From contig FLMG01001738.1 of NCBI GenBank assembly GCA_900088475.1, forward strand, positions 1 to 30,436: 30,436 nt of DNA, in the 5' to 3' direction. Below are positions 23,258 to 30,436 of this stretch, in pieces (the stretch's first letter is position 1; each line of letters starts with the position of its first letter). This DNA is from Hyphochytrium catenoides (Eukaryota > Sar > Hyphochytriomycetes > Hyphochytriales > Hyphochytriaceae). The position numbers were made by a program, and so were the translations under genes. The notes under the pieces were generated by a model. It did not search any database. It had not been told where the DNA came from and was given only the letters and a program-made list of their open reading frames with translations.

Positions 23258-23609
23258 GTTCGTGTTATTTAGAATGTGAGCAGTTTCTGTTGTCAAAACG
23301 GTTCTGGTTACTGCTGCTCGCGAAACAGTTGTGGGTTTCCGAGTTGTGACCCATTATCCTGAAAGCATGAATGAAGGGTTCAATCAGTTATTGGCGGGTT
23401 TATTGGTAGTAATAATAGAAAGAGTGGTGCGTCACCCAAGCGCTTCATGGCCAACGCGGATGTTGGCTATGAAGTGGTAAAGATTAGAGAAAGAAGAAAA
23501 TATATAGTCAATTCATATGAAGTTTAGTTTGTCAATTTCTTAAAACCGCTGATACGGTGAAGGGTATCACTCTTTCGTTGATAGCCGCCCCGCTTGCTGT
23601 TCTCTTTGG

Positions 23610-23617
23610 GGCACAAC
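23610..23617 (+). repeat. hAT target-site duplication, left copy (GGCACAAC)
   Basis: The 8-bp string GGCACAAC is repeated exactly at 24988-24995 on the other side of the hAT element. Eight base pairs is the usual duplication length for the hAT superfamily. Confidence 0.85.
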
Positions 23618-23635
23618 TACAGTACAGGGTTGCAC

Positions 23636-23766
23636 ATCGGTATCGGTTAACCGATAATATCGGCAAATATCGGGAATATCGGTTCACTACCGAACGGCCA
23701 GCCGATAATCCGATATCAATGCCCGATACCGATAGAACTATTCCGATACGATATCAACCGATATTA
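23636..23766. repeat. Left subterminal array of CCGATA/TATCGG motifs
   Basis: About a dozen copies of TATCGG or its complement CCGATA in 130 bp, in both orientations and often paired as short palindromes (for example CCGATAATATCGG). Arrays of short motifs near the ends of hAT elements usually serve as transposase binding sites; that role is inferred here. Confidence 0.85.
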
Positions 23767-23938
23767 GTACTTCTCTCTTTTTCTATAAGCTCTATTCCAT
23801 CCCCTTTCACCTAAAATGGAAGGGGAAACGAAACCACTACTACTAGAGTAATAAAGATCACCGTTCACCAACCATTCAATAAGGTAGAAGATGTATAGAT
23901 CAATCCATGTACTATTACTACTTCTGAAAATGCTTTAA

Positions 23939-24474
23939 TTATCTACCAATGCCAAGAAGCAAAGAGCAGCAGATAGCGGAGACCGAGGAAACATATCTGG
24001 CCGCGGAGTAACAGAAGGGGCTAATTATAAGAAGGCGGACAAGGCTGAGTCCTTGGCACTAGCAAAGAGCATCCTGAAGACCCAAATCCAGAGTGAGATC
24101 AAGCTTTACCACAGGATGCCCAGTTTATCACCCTCAGGGGATCCTCTGGCATGGTGGGGGGCAAACTCTACTCGTCTTCCCTATCTGGCGGGCCTAGCAA
24201 GAAAAGTCCTAGCTGTTCCTGCAACATCTGCTCCATCGGAGAGAGTATTCTCCTGCGGCAGCGTAGCAACACGGTAGATAAAACGAGAGCTAGACTAGCA
24301 GGGCACAAAGTAGCTGTCTTGAAGTACTTGGGTGCCACCTGGAGATTTGTAGAAGAAGAAGGATTGTTGAAAGACGCATCAACTGTACCACGGGGAGAAG
24401 CAGAGAAAATTTATGAGAGCGAGCAGAAGCCTAAAAAGTGTAGCGAGGATCAGCTGGTCGAAGTTTTAGATTAA
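23939..24474 (+). pseudogene. hAT transposase C-terminal dimerisation region, frameshifted
   Basis: An open frame from 23939 to 24277 carries the hAT dimerisation signature: DPLAWWGANSTRLPYLAGLAR, then the hallmark PATSAPSERVFSCG. It stops at a TAG at 24275; the following conserved block (TRARLAGHKVAVLKYLG) continues in a second frame to the TAA at 24472, so a one- or two-base shift lies near 24260-24280. The catalytic RNase-H-like core with its acidic residues, and the N-terminal BED finger, are absent. A basic stretch (AKKQR) sits at the left end of the open frame. The protein cannot transpose on its own. The tail after the shift (about 45 residues, acidic/lysine mix) is not recognisable. 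Confidence 0.88.
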
Positions 24475-24849
24475 TAGTAAGAAACCATTTCTACGTCTAC
24501 AATGAATATGAGGCCTTAGGGGACAGTGTCAGAGCGACTCTTGAGTAAAAAAATATAAGTCTTTCTTATTCTCCTCCGTCCCATGATGGTGGGCTTGATA
24601 ATAATCATGATTTTCTTTCTCCAAAAAGAACCAATCCAGAAGCTTCCTAACAACGAAAGAGTTCAGCTTGACGATGATGCTACCAGCGGTGAAGAACATA
24701 ATGATAATAATAATAGAGCCATATCTGCCTCACGGTGTTGCGTCTTTCTGCCATCTAGTAGTATCTTGTGGAGATCTGCAACCATCAACGAAGAATGAAG
24801 CAGCACACAACGAAGTGAGTGGGAGGGAATAGTTATTCCACGTCAAATT
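24475..24849. other. Internal non-coding part of the hAT element
   Basis: Sequence between the transposase remnant and the right subterminal array. No motif-bearing frame is seen. Confidence 0.5.
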
Positions 24850-24980
24850 TGGCGATATCGGTTAGCCGACACAGCCGATATATCGGTATATCGGCACCCT
24901 ACCGATATTACCGATATCTCCCGATATATCGGTGCCACTTTTACCGATCTTTCCGCTATCGGTAAATCCAACCGATATAC
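24850..24980. repeat. Right subterminal array of CCGATA/TATCGG motifs
   Basis: Mirror of the left array: about ten to twelve CCGATA/TATCGG motifs in both orientations, including CCGATATATCGGTATATCGG. Together with 23636-23766 it gives the element its imperfect inverted-repeat ends. Confidence 0.85.
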
Positions 24981-24987
24981 AACCCTA

Positions 24988-24995
24988 GGCACAAC
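24988..24995 (+). repeat. hAT target-site duplication, right copy (GGCACAAC)
   Basis: Exact copy of 23610-23617, directly after the terminal CCCTA of the right hAT end. Confidence 0.85.
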
Positions 24996-25598
24996 ACCGC
25001 GAGATTCTCTACGGATGTGACGTCTCATAAGAGTCATAAGAGTGTTTGGTTCCCAGAGACTGCTAACCGGTATTTTGTGCTCTAGGTTCAATTTCTTACC
25101 GTAATTCATTTCTGAGAATTCGCTGTGGGCGTCCAGTAGTTGATGGATCTTCTTTTTGAATTCCTCTTTTGGTGTCAATGTCTCGATTTCTTTGATGCTG
25201 TAGGCAGTGCCGTGCTCAGCGCATCTTGCTTGAATACCTGTGCACCAGTTATGCCACATCTTGGTGCGTTGGGAGTCGTCAGAGTACTCGTCAGTCCGGA
25301 CCAAGCCCTGCCACTTCTCGTCACAATGTTGATGTGAACAGATCACTGTCTCCTGTTCTTTGCGAGCGAAATGTTGTAACCTCTTGTGAAGGTGATGGGA
25401 TTTGTTGAACGTCTGTTGGCAGTAGCCCTGTTTGTGGATGTGTAAATGGTTGTAGTATCGGTCAAACTTCTCAGGACTGCCGGTGCGAGCACAGATTATG
25501 CACGTTGGTGTCTCGAGAGACAATGCTGATAAGACCAGTATACGATGTCGTCTATGGTATTGCGAACCATGTCTTTCTGAAGTCCACTCCGTGAGCAA
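24988..25598 (-). pseudogene. Zinc-finger/HNH-like ORF, cut by the hAT insertion
   Basis: Frame open from about 25560 to the hAT border, where it runs on into transposon sequence and stops at 24843. It shows several candidate zinc-binding groups: CIICARTGS, then a C2H2-like YCQQTFNKSHHLHKRLQHF, then CSHQHC. Near the end is LNLEHKIPVSSLWEPN, which resembles the (D/E)H-x-(I/V)P core of HNH endonucleases with a following asparagine; the last metal ligand is not clear. The hAT element lies 12-15 codons after this. With element and one duplication copy removed, the frame would go on for about 15 codons to a TGA at 23567-23569. It follows the polymerase in a different frame, so it is either a separate downstream gene or a C-terminal extension displaced by a frameshift near 25500-25560. 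HNH assignment is tentative. Confidence 0.55.
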
Positions 25599-28500
25599 TG
25601 CGCACAGAAAACTAGTCGTTCTGTCGTACAGCGCAGCTCGTTGTCGCAGTTATGTTTGCAACCGCGGAAGAAACCGTGTGGTTTGCTATGTGTCGGGGTT
25701 ATCCAATACCTCTTCCGATCACACATTGTCAGTGTTTTGAACTCGCGCCGAGTCTCCATTGTTACGCCACCACTTGTCTGGTGGTAGCACTTCTTAAAGA
25801 GTGTATTGTCAACTGATAACTGTGCGAGCTCACGGTATGTTTGCAGGAACTGTTCGTGTGTTGTCTTCAGGTGTGCTTTGTTGACACCTTTGGCCTTCCG
25901 ACAGTCTGTGCCGCTACAAAGACCATAGATCGAAGCTTTGGACCCAATGCCACGAATTCGGAATTCTCAGATTCTAGTTTAAACTTGCCAGGAGTGATAT
26001 CATTCTTGTCCTTGGCAAAGAATTGGTCCCTTAGAGGATCACTGAACTTGCTCAGGAAGTCTTCGTAGGAGTCTGCCTTGACGTTAATAAAAGCTGAATC
26101 GGTATCCGTGTAGAGCAGTTCGAGGTCTTCCCTTGAGTATGTCTTCCATAGACAATTGTAAATAAAATCATAGAGTAATAGTTTAGCCATCCATAAGATA
26201 CCGGAGCCCAAGTACCTGGGCGTTTTCAAGGTCACTGAAGCTCTGCAGCTGACCATGAGTGATGTTGCTGATAACTGTTTAACGCCAACGATAAGCTTTC
26301 CATGAGCTCGTTTTTAGAACTCTGTTGCATCACTCACGATGAAGTCCGTCGTGTATTTTGACTCGTCATGTAAGCTCTTACCATAGACCGAGTTCTGGAT
26401 GAGCTTGTAGTCCTCTTTAAGCGTCTGGCCCTTTTGGATCAAGTCTTCGTTGTGTTCACGTTCTCCTTCGACGATCATGTCTTGGGCCTCACGTCGTTTC
26501 TGAGTGTAATAGTCGATGAATTCTTTGTAGACGATCTCAAATCGCATGGGGAGAATCTTCTTGACTCTCGAAAGAGTTACCATGTCATTCGCAAGCAGGA
26601 ACAAGAGCGCATATGCAGGTAAAACATAGTCTGGTGCCGGTTTTAGACTTAGCATCAATCTGTCTTCTCCGGCATTGGGTTTCTTATTGATTGCTCTTTG
26701 GACACGATTGCCGAAAGGGCCAAGATTATCTGGTGGTCGCTCCTTCCTGGGTAAGACAGGAAATGTCAGCCGTTCTTCCTGTTCCTCAGTGTAGAACAGA
26801 TCGCACTGGACCATACTTGACATCAAAGTGCCAGCGTCATTGAGCTCATTGTTGACTTTCCCAGTCGTTTCTTCATACATGAGCTTGCGTAGGAGGTCCT
26901 TCGCTCGGGTCGTCTTGCTAATCGGATGATCTTTTGCTTGTAAGCGCTGCACTGCTTGGGATCCTCTACGAACTCACATACTGCTTGCCCTTTGTCATCG
27001 GTTGGAAATACCAAGAGAGGTCTTGCCATTGCCCAAGGATGCATGGAATTTGCATATAAAGAATAGATCTTGCGGAACTTCGTTGCCTTCGAGTAATGGT
27101 TTAGAACAGTAGTTAGCCCTCCGTAGATTGATTCGTTTATGAACATTGATGCTTTTCATTTGGGATGGTGTGAACGGTAGTTCTCCTATATGAGCTCTTG
27201 AACACGTTGTCTCCAAGTTGTGAAATAGTTAGATAGTTGAGGACTTCGAGACCCGTGTCTTTGAAGACGGTAGCTCGATAATTGGCGACCGCATCCATAA
27301 GTAATTCGACGTCACGGAGACAGTAGTTTTCGGTGTACGCCTTAAGGTTTGGCTCTGGCAATGAGTTCCACACTTTGAGAGCCTCCGCTTCTCGGTCGCC
27401 CCAAATGCCAGTTGGAAATGTGGACTCGTTGAACTGTACGGGATCCTTAAAGTATTCGTAGTTGAATGGTAGCTTTCCTTTGGAGACAGCATTTCTACGG
27501 CCAAACTCTTCCAGGGACCCATCACCGCTCGTTGAACACGAAAGATATGAATCTCTTGTGCTTCCGACTATAGATTCTCCACCTCAATTCCAGAATTCCT
27601 GACGCTTGGTTTACTACTCTTTCAATATTCTTCATATGGTTCAAGAGAAACGTTAAATCATAACGTGAGGAGTTATAACCCAAAATCGGGACCGTAATCT
27701 GCCTGTGAAGCAGCTCCTTTTGGAGCTTCCCATAGATGCAATCGTGCGAACAAATGTCTTCATCGTCACACTTACAGAGGTGCTGGTATTGCGCAAGCTT
27801 TGTACTTCTTGCTTGTAGTATGTTTGTTAACAGAATGTCCGCAACATCGTACCGCAGCCAATTGAGAAGTTCGCACCAACATCATTTTTGTTGGCACCAG
27901 AGGGTTAACTTTCGATGTGTTGGTATAGACAAACTTCTGCTTGTAAGCTCGGTCCAACGCGAGAATAGTATGGGCGTGATGAACCTGGTTGCGATCTATG
28001 ATCGATTCAATGTCAAAGCAAATGTAGGTCTCATGTTGAAGTTGCTTGCCGTTGTTCAGCTCTTCGTAGACTTTGTGGACCGGAGAATACTTGAGGAGCC
28101 CCTTTGTGTACCTTGGGTTTATTTGAAGACTCCGACGGTTGTTGCAGATGTTCAAATGCTTCTGGTAGTCCTTTGGGCATTGCTGATACCTCCCAGAGCT
28201 CTTACGTTTCCACTTTTTGCCGCAGTAGAAACATTTGGTTTGGTCTCCATAATTATGCAATTTATCAATGAATGCGAAGTGACATTCATTGTCATCAACC
28301 TGGAAACATCTAGGAAAATGTCCTCTGCCTGTTCGTGGGAGAAGATACTGCAAATGACTTCCCAGCTCTTGTTCTTTTCTTGATAGCAAATAAAAAGGTT
28401 GCAATTCGTTGCCTGGGCAAGACTCTGTAATGCCTCATACTCAAAGGGAACTACTTGCTTCTGACATTGTTCTGTGTGAGAGACTTGACCTCGCTCTTTG

Positions 28501-29677
28501 ACTCGCTTGTCTGCGAAGTCGTGCAGTTTCTTAGGATCGGATATGATGTCAGTGAATTCTTCCAAACCTAGAACGTCCAGAACAATTGGATTGGCAAGTC
28601 GTTTGTCATCTGAGTGTTTTTGCAGCCATACAGTCGGCAACAAAAATCCTGGGCGACCAGCCTCTGCAATGGCGACTTGTGCTCTCCAAACGATATGTCC
28701 TCGTAGAGCTTCTTGAACTTCCCAATTCCAATTGATCTAAAGACACAAAGGGCGTCTGAATTATAGACTTGGATGACACCAGGACGCTTACCCCCTGACT
28801 TGTAGCCTTTGTGGCCTATCTGTGGGCATTTTAGGACTTTGACAGTGAAGTCCTTCAGGTCATGGAGCACACGATTACTCTCATTTAATTCCGTATCCAT
28901 CCACGCCTCTAACGCATTTTCAAGGGCAGTTGACACCTCTGCGACCGCCTTGGGAGTGAACACTTGGCGAAAAACTCCATTCGGGAAATAAAAAGATCGT
29001 GCACCCAGCTCTCCAGATAACTGGTTGAGTGTGCTGCAATTGAGCGAGAATTGGAAACGAAACGGCGAAGCAAGCGACCTCGTGAGCACACGTTCGACGA
29101 TGGGCCTAATTGCTAGGTCAAGATGGTGTTTCCAGTCCTTGTAATGTACACCTCTCTTAAAAGAGAATGTCATACGAGACAAAACTCCGGCCACAGGCTT
29201 GCGGAGTGCATCCGTCAGAGATTGGTCAAGCTGGTCCAAGAAAGCTTCAGACCATAGATCAATATATGTTGTTGCGTGCAAATGACTCAGTGCCAAGAGG
29301 AAGTCTTTGTCGGAGTCTCCCGTACGTTCCATTAGACCCTGACCGGTAGCATAGTCAACTACGTCTGCCGGTGACTTTGAGCTCTGGGTTGGCGCATGGC
29401 ATTGGAGGATTTCGGTTGCTACCTCTTGCCTGTATTGTTCGGTCGCCTGCTCTTCAGAGATCTTCTTTCGGCGTACAATCTTTTGAACGTCGTCTTTTTG
29501 GTTTTGTCTCAAAAGCTCTAAATTTCGCTCAAAGCCATCAGATCTAACATCATCCGTCGTCGGAGAGAACTCCAGTGTAATCTCTCTCGTTTGTTTCATA
29601 AAACCAATAATAGTGTTTACCGCGTAAGCAAGATCTTCAATGGAGTCCGTAGCCATCTGGAGCTTCTTCTTGTTCAT
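25496..29677 (-). pseudogene. B-family DNA polymerase (DNA_pol_B_2, protein-primed type), multiply frameshifted
   Basis: Reading right to left: ATG at 29677; a 369-codon frame whose late part has YNSDALCVFRSIG, like the (D)xLCxxRA block at the front of Polinton polymerases; GLEEF and a C2-HC finger CFYCGKKWKR...HLNIC (about 28170-28230); exonuclease I YICFDIES (about 28010-28035); exonuclease II GYNSSRYDLTFL (about 27645-27680); SLEEFGRR; exonuclease III YCLRDVELL (about 27320); IYGG and motif A region SLYANSMHPWAM (about 27030-27070); motif B LIQNSVYGK (about 26385-26410); motif C LLYTDTDS (about 26095-26118); KAKGV and the thumb-region CDRKRYWI (about 25705-25730). The blocks occupy all three minus frames, with shifts near 28600, 28320, 27885, 27540, 27200, 27140, 26950 and 25900 and an in-frame stop near 26321. 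Motif A has tyrosine where the catalytic aspartate belongs. About 1390 codons if whole, fitting a long Polinton-type polymerase. Clearly dead. Confidence 0.88.
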
Positions 29678-29734
29678 GATGTCTAGCTGGTACTTTGCCG
29701 GTCTCGATACTTATGCAGTGTTGATAGTACACCT

Positions 29735-30172
29735 TCAGCACAAGTTGTCAACGAACTTGACCGTGAATCCCGTAAGCGTTAACTTCGTCTTGGACATTTT
29801 TCGTAAACGGTAGTCAATCACCACGGGGATCCTCTTGTAGTCTGTCGGTTTCATTGCTTTGTCAACTGTAAAACTGTACTGGTCCTTCTGTGCGAGAAAG
29901 AACGCTTCGTTGGGGAGTCTTTTGGTAGTGTACATTGGCCGATAACCTTGTTCGAGGGCGACTTTGGTAATGACCTTGTTCGCAATCTTCCGTATTTGTT
30001 CTTTCTCATCATCTGTTACTTCTCCTTGGCTGTTTGAAACTTCATTGATAGCTGCAGCGTCTATTCTAGACAGCTCTATGGAGGCTGACCGTACCTTCTT
30101 CAGAGCTAGGACTAGCGTAGAGTCGAGTGCCAGTGTCTCGCACAACTCTACCAGACGCTTGAACGCCGCCAT
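29735..30172 (-). CDS. Intact 145-residue ORF of unknown function upstream of the polymerase
   Basis: ATG at 30172, TGA at 29735; 58 bp before the polymerase ATG, same strand, so likely part of one transcription unit or a pair of adjacent genes. The product is highly charged and mostly helical in appearance, with a lysine/arginine-rich C-terminal half (DYRLRKMSKTKLTLTGF); no membrane segment, no cysteine or histidine cluster, and no motif I recognise. In elements of this kind a small gene next to the polymerase may code for an accessory or priming protein, but nothing in the sequence shows that here. It is the only frame in the element without a visible break. Preceded by a good TATA box about 90 bp upstream. 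Confidence 0.6.
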   Translation of the reverse strand: MAAFKRLVELCETLALDSTLVLALKKVRSASIELSRIDAAAINEVSNSQGEVTDDEKEQIRKIANKVITKVALEQGYRPMYTTKRLPNEAFFLAQKDQYSFTVDKAMKPTDYKRIPVVIDYRLRKMSKTKLTLTGFTVKFVDNLC

Positions 30173-30260
30173 TTGGTTGTTAGGTTTGATGTCACTTTGC
30201 TTTTGTCAGCTGAAGGGGGTTGGGTATAGTATTACCAGACCTAAAGTCTAAAAGGAAAAT

Positions 30261-30269
30261 TTATTTATA
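30261..30269 (-). promoter_or_regulatory. TATA box (TATAAATAA) for the 145-residue ORF and polymerase
   Basis: On the minus strand the string GGTATAAATAAATTTTCC lies 89-97 bp upstream of the ATG at 30172, a fitting place for a core promoter with a short leader. It stands out because none of the host genes in the window shows a clear TATA box. Confidence 0.55.
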
Positions 30270-30382
30270 CCACTCTGATGCCAGGAATCTGGATGAGCTG
30301 ATGTCTGTAGAACTTAATTGAGTACCTTGTTTTTGTTTACTGTAACGGGCATATTATTTGACAGGGTGGGCAATTATTATAT

Positions 30383-30390
30383 TATAAAAA
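30383..30390 (+). promoter_or_regulatory. TATA-like box (TATAAAAA) pointing rightward
   Basis: On the plus strand TTATATTATAAAAAGGG sits about 115 bp from the minus-strand TATA box and faces away from it, as expected for a divergent gene starting beyond the window. No start codon or frame can be assigned before the end. Confidence 0.35.
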
Positions 30391-30436
30391 GGGAAGAGGA
30401 GTTCGCCGCTTCATCTCCTTTAGTGGTTCTCCCTCC

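Larger units (their letters stand above)
22778..23566. other. AT-rich spacer between gene and mobile element, with direct repeats
   Basis: Base composition shifts to AT-rich from about 22880. No open frame of note. Short repeats built on a (T)TCAGAATGCAATT core occur at 23131-23260. The left border of the polymerase-bearing element probably lies here but I could not find a terminal repeat or target duplication. Confidence 0.5.
23618..24987 (+). mobile_element. hAT-family DNA transposon, 1.37 kb, defective
   Basis: The left end reads TACAGTACAGGGTTGCAC and the right end, on the minus strand, reads TAGGGTTGTATATCGG, so both share a hAT-like (C/T)AGGGTTG-N-A-N-ATCGG terminal inverted repeat; the left end carries an extra 7 bp (TACAG is doubled) before the shared GGGTTG. 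An 8-bp target duplication GGCACAAC flanks it. Both ends are packed with CCGATA/TATCGG motifs. Inside is only the C-terminal part of a hAT transposase, frameshifted. With a full transposase needing roughly 1.8-2 kb of coding sequence, this copy is an internally deleted, non-autonomous derivative. It lies inside an HNH-like ORF of the older element. Confidence 0.88.
23567..30436 (-). mobile_element. Decayed polymerase-bearing element, Polinton/Maverick-like or related; borders not found
   Basis: A block of minus-strand reading frames with base composition and gene style unlike the host genes: intronless, TATA-driven, and led by a long protein-primed-type B-family DNA polymerase. Order from right to left: TATA box, 145-codon ORF, polymerase, zinc-finger/HNH-like ORF, the last interrupted by a hAT element. 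B-family polymerases with this N-terminal layout are typical of Polinton/Maverick elements and their viral relatives. No integrase, capsid, ATPase or protease gene is inside the window, and no long terminal inverted repeat was found, so the class is not settled; a linear-plasmid-type or Polinton-like-virus remnant is possible. The right end runs off the window, where a plus-strand TATA box suggests further, divergent genes. Confidence 0.6.

Noticed and set aside
22878-23567. Terminal inverted repeat or left border of the polymerase-bearing element
   Set aside because: I looked for an inverted match with the right side and a flanking duplication but found none inside the window; the true ends may lie outside it.
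23557-23814. Plus-strand open frame of 85 codons
   Set aside because: It spans the hAT border and is mostly translation of the terminal CCGATA/TATCGG array.
24843-24987. Last 48 codons of the HNH-like frame
   Set aside because: These are read-through into the hAT right end, not part of the original protein.
27736-28383. Plus-strand 215-codon frame opposite the polymerase
   Set aside because: The complementary strand carries the exonuclease I and zinc-finger motifs; this frame shows none.
1-30436. CRISPR arrays, rRNA and tRNA genes
   Set aside because: No regularly spaced repeats, no rRNA core sequence and no convincing cloverleaf were seen; a tRNAscan run would be decisive for tRNAs.

Overview
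The window is nuclear DNA from a microbial eukaryote. Genes are split by many short introns with GT-AG borders, the spacers are rich in CT or AG tracts, and eukaryote-type protein families are present: a eukaryotic cytosolic valyl-tRNA synthetase, a PARP-type zinc finger and a METTL21-like methyltransferase. I cannot name the organism. The gene style fits a protist or alga such as a stramenopile, but that is only a guess. A run of 17 N at 17104-17120 shows that this is an assembled scaffold.

Positions 1-11163: a partial lysine/protein methyltransferase gene reads leftward off the window edge (1-611, minus). Head to head with it is a complete valyl-tRNA synthetase gene (1408-8070, plus). I could trace all 22 of its exons, giving an unbroken 1076-residue frame. 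After 2.5 kb with no recognisable gene comes a small two-exon gene (10598-11163) for a stand-alone PARP-type zinc-finger protein of about 128 residues.

Positions 11560-14293 (minus): a membrane protein that joins an MFSD1-like major facilitator transporter to a C-terminal DUF1232 (YkvA-type) domain and two further hydrophobic segments. Positions 14294-18458 hold no gene I can recognise, apart from a doubtful exon pair at 17647-17889. At 18459-22777 (plus) is an eight-exon gene for an 854-residue polytopic membrane protein of unknown family; the frame closes exactly across all eight exons.

Positions 22778-30436 are a mobile-element region. On the minus strand lies a decayed Polinton/Maverick-like or related B-family DNA polymerase gene (about 25496-29677). 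The exonuclease I-III and polymerase A, B and C motifs are all in order, but spread over all three minus frames by about eight frameshifts and one in-frame stop, and the catalytic aspartate of motif A reads as tyrosine. Upstream is an intact 145-codon ORF with a TATA box. Downstream is a zinc-finger/HNH-like ORF. A 1.37-kb hAT element (23618-24987) has inserted into that last ORF: the 8-bp target duplication GGCACAAC is present on both sides, the ends share a GGGTTG terminal repeat, both ends carry dense CCGATA/TATCGG arrays, and a frameshifted hAT transposase C-terminus lies inside. The order of events can be read directly: the polymerase-bearing element came first, the hAT element entered it later, and both are now decayed.
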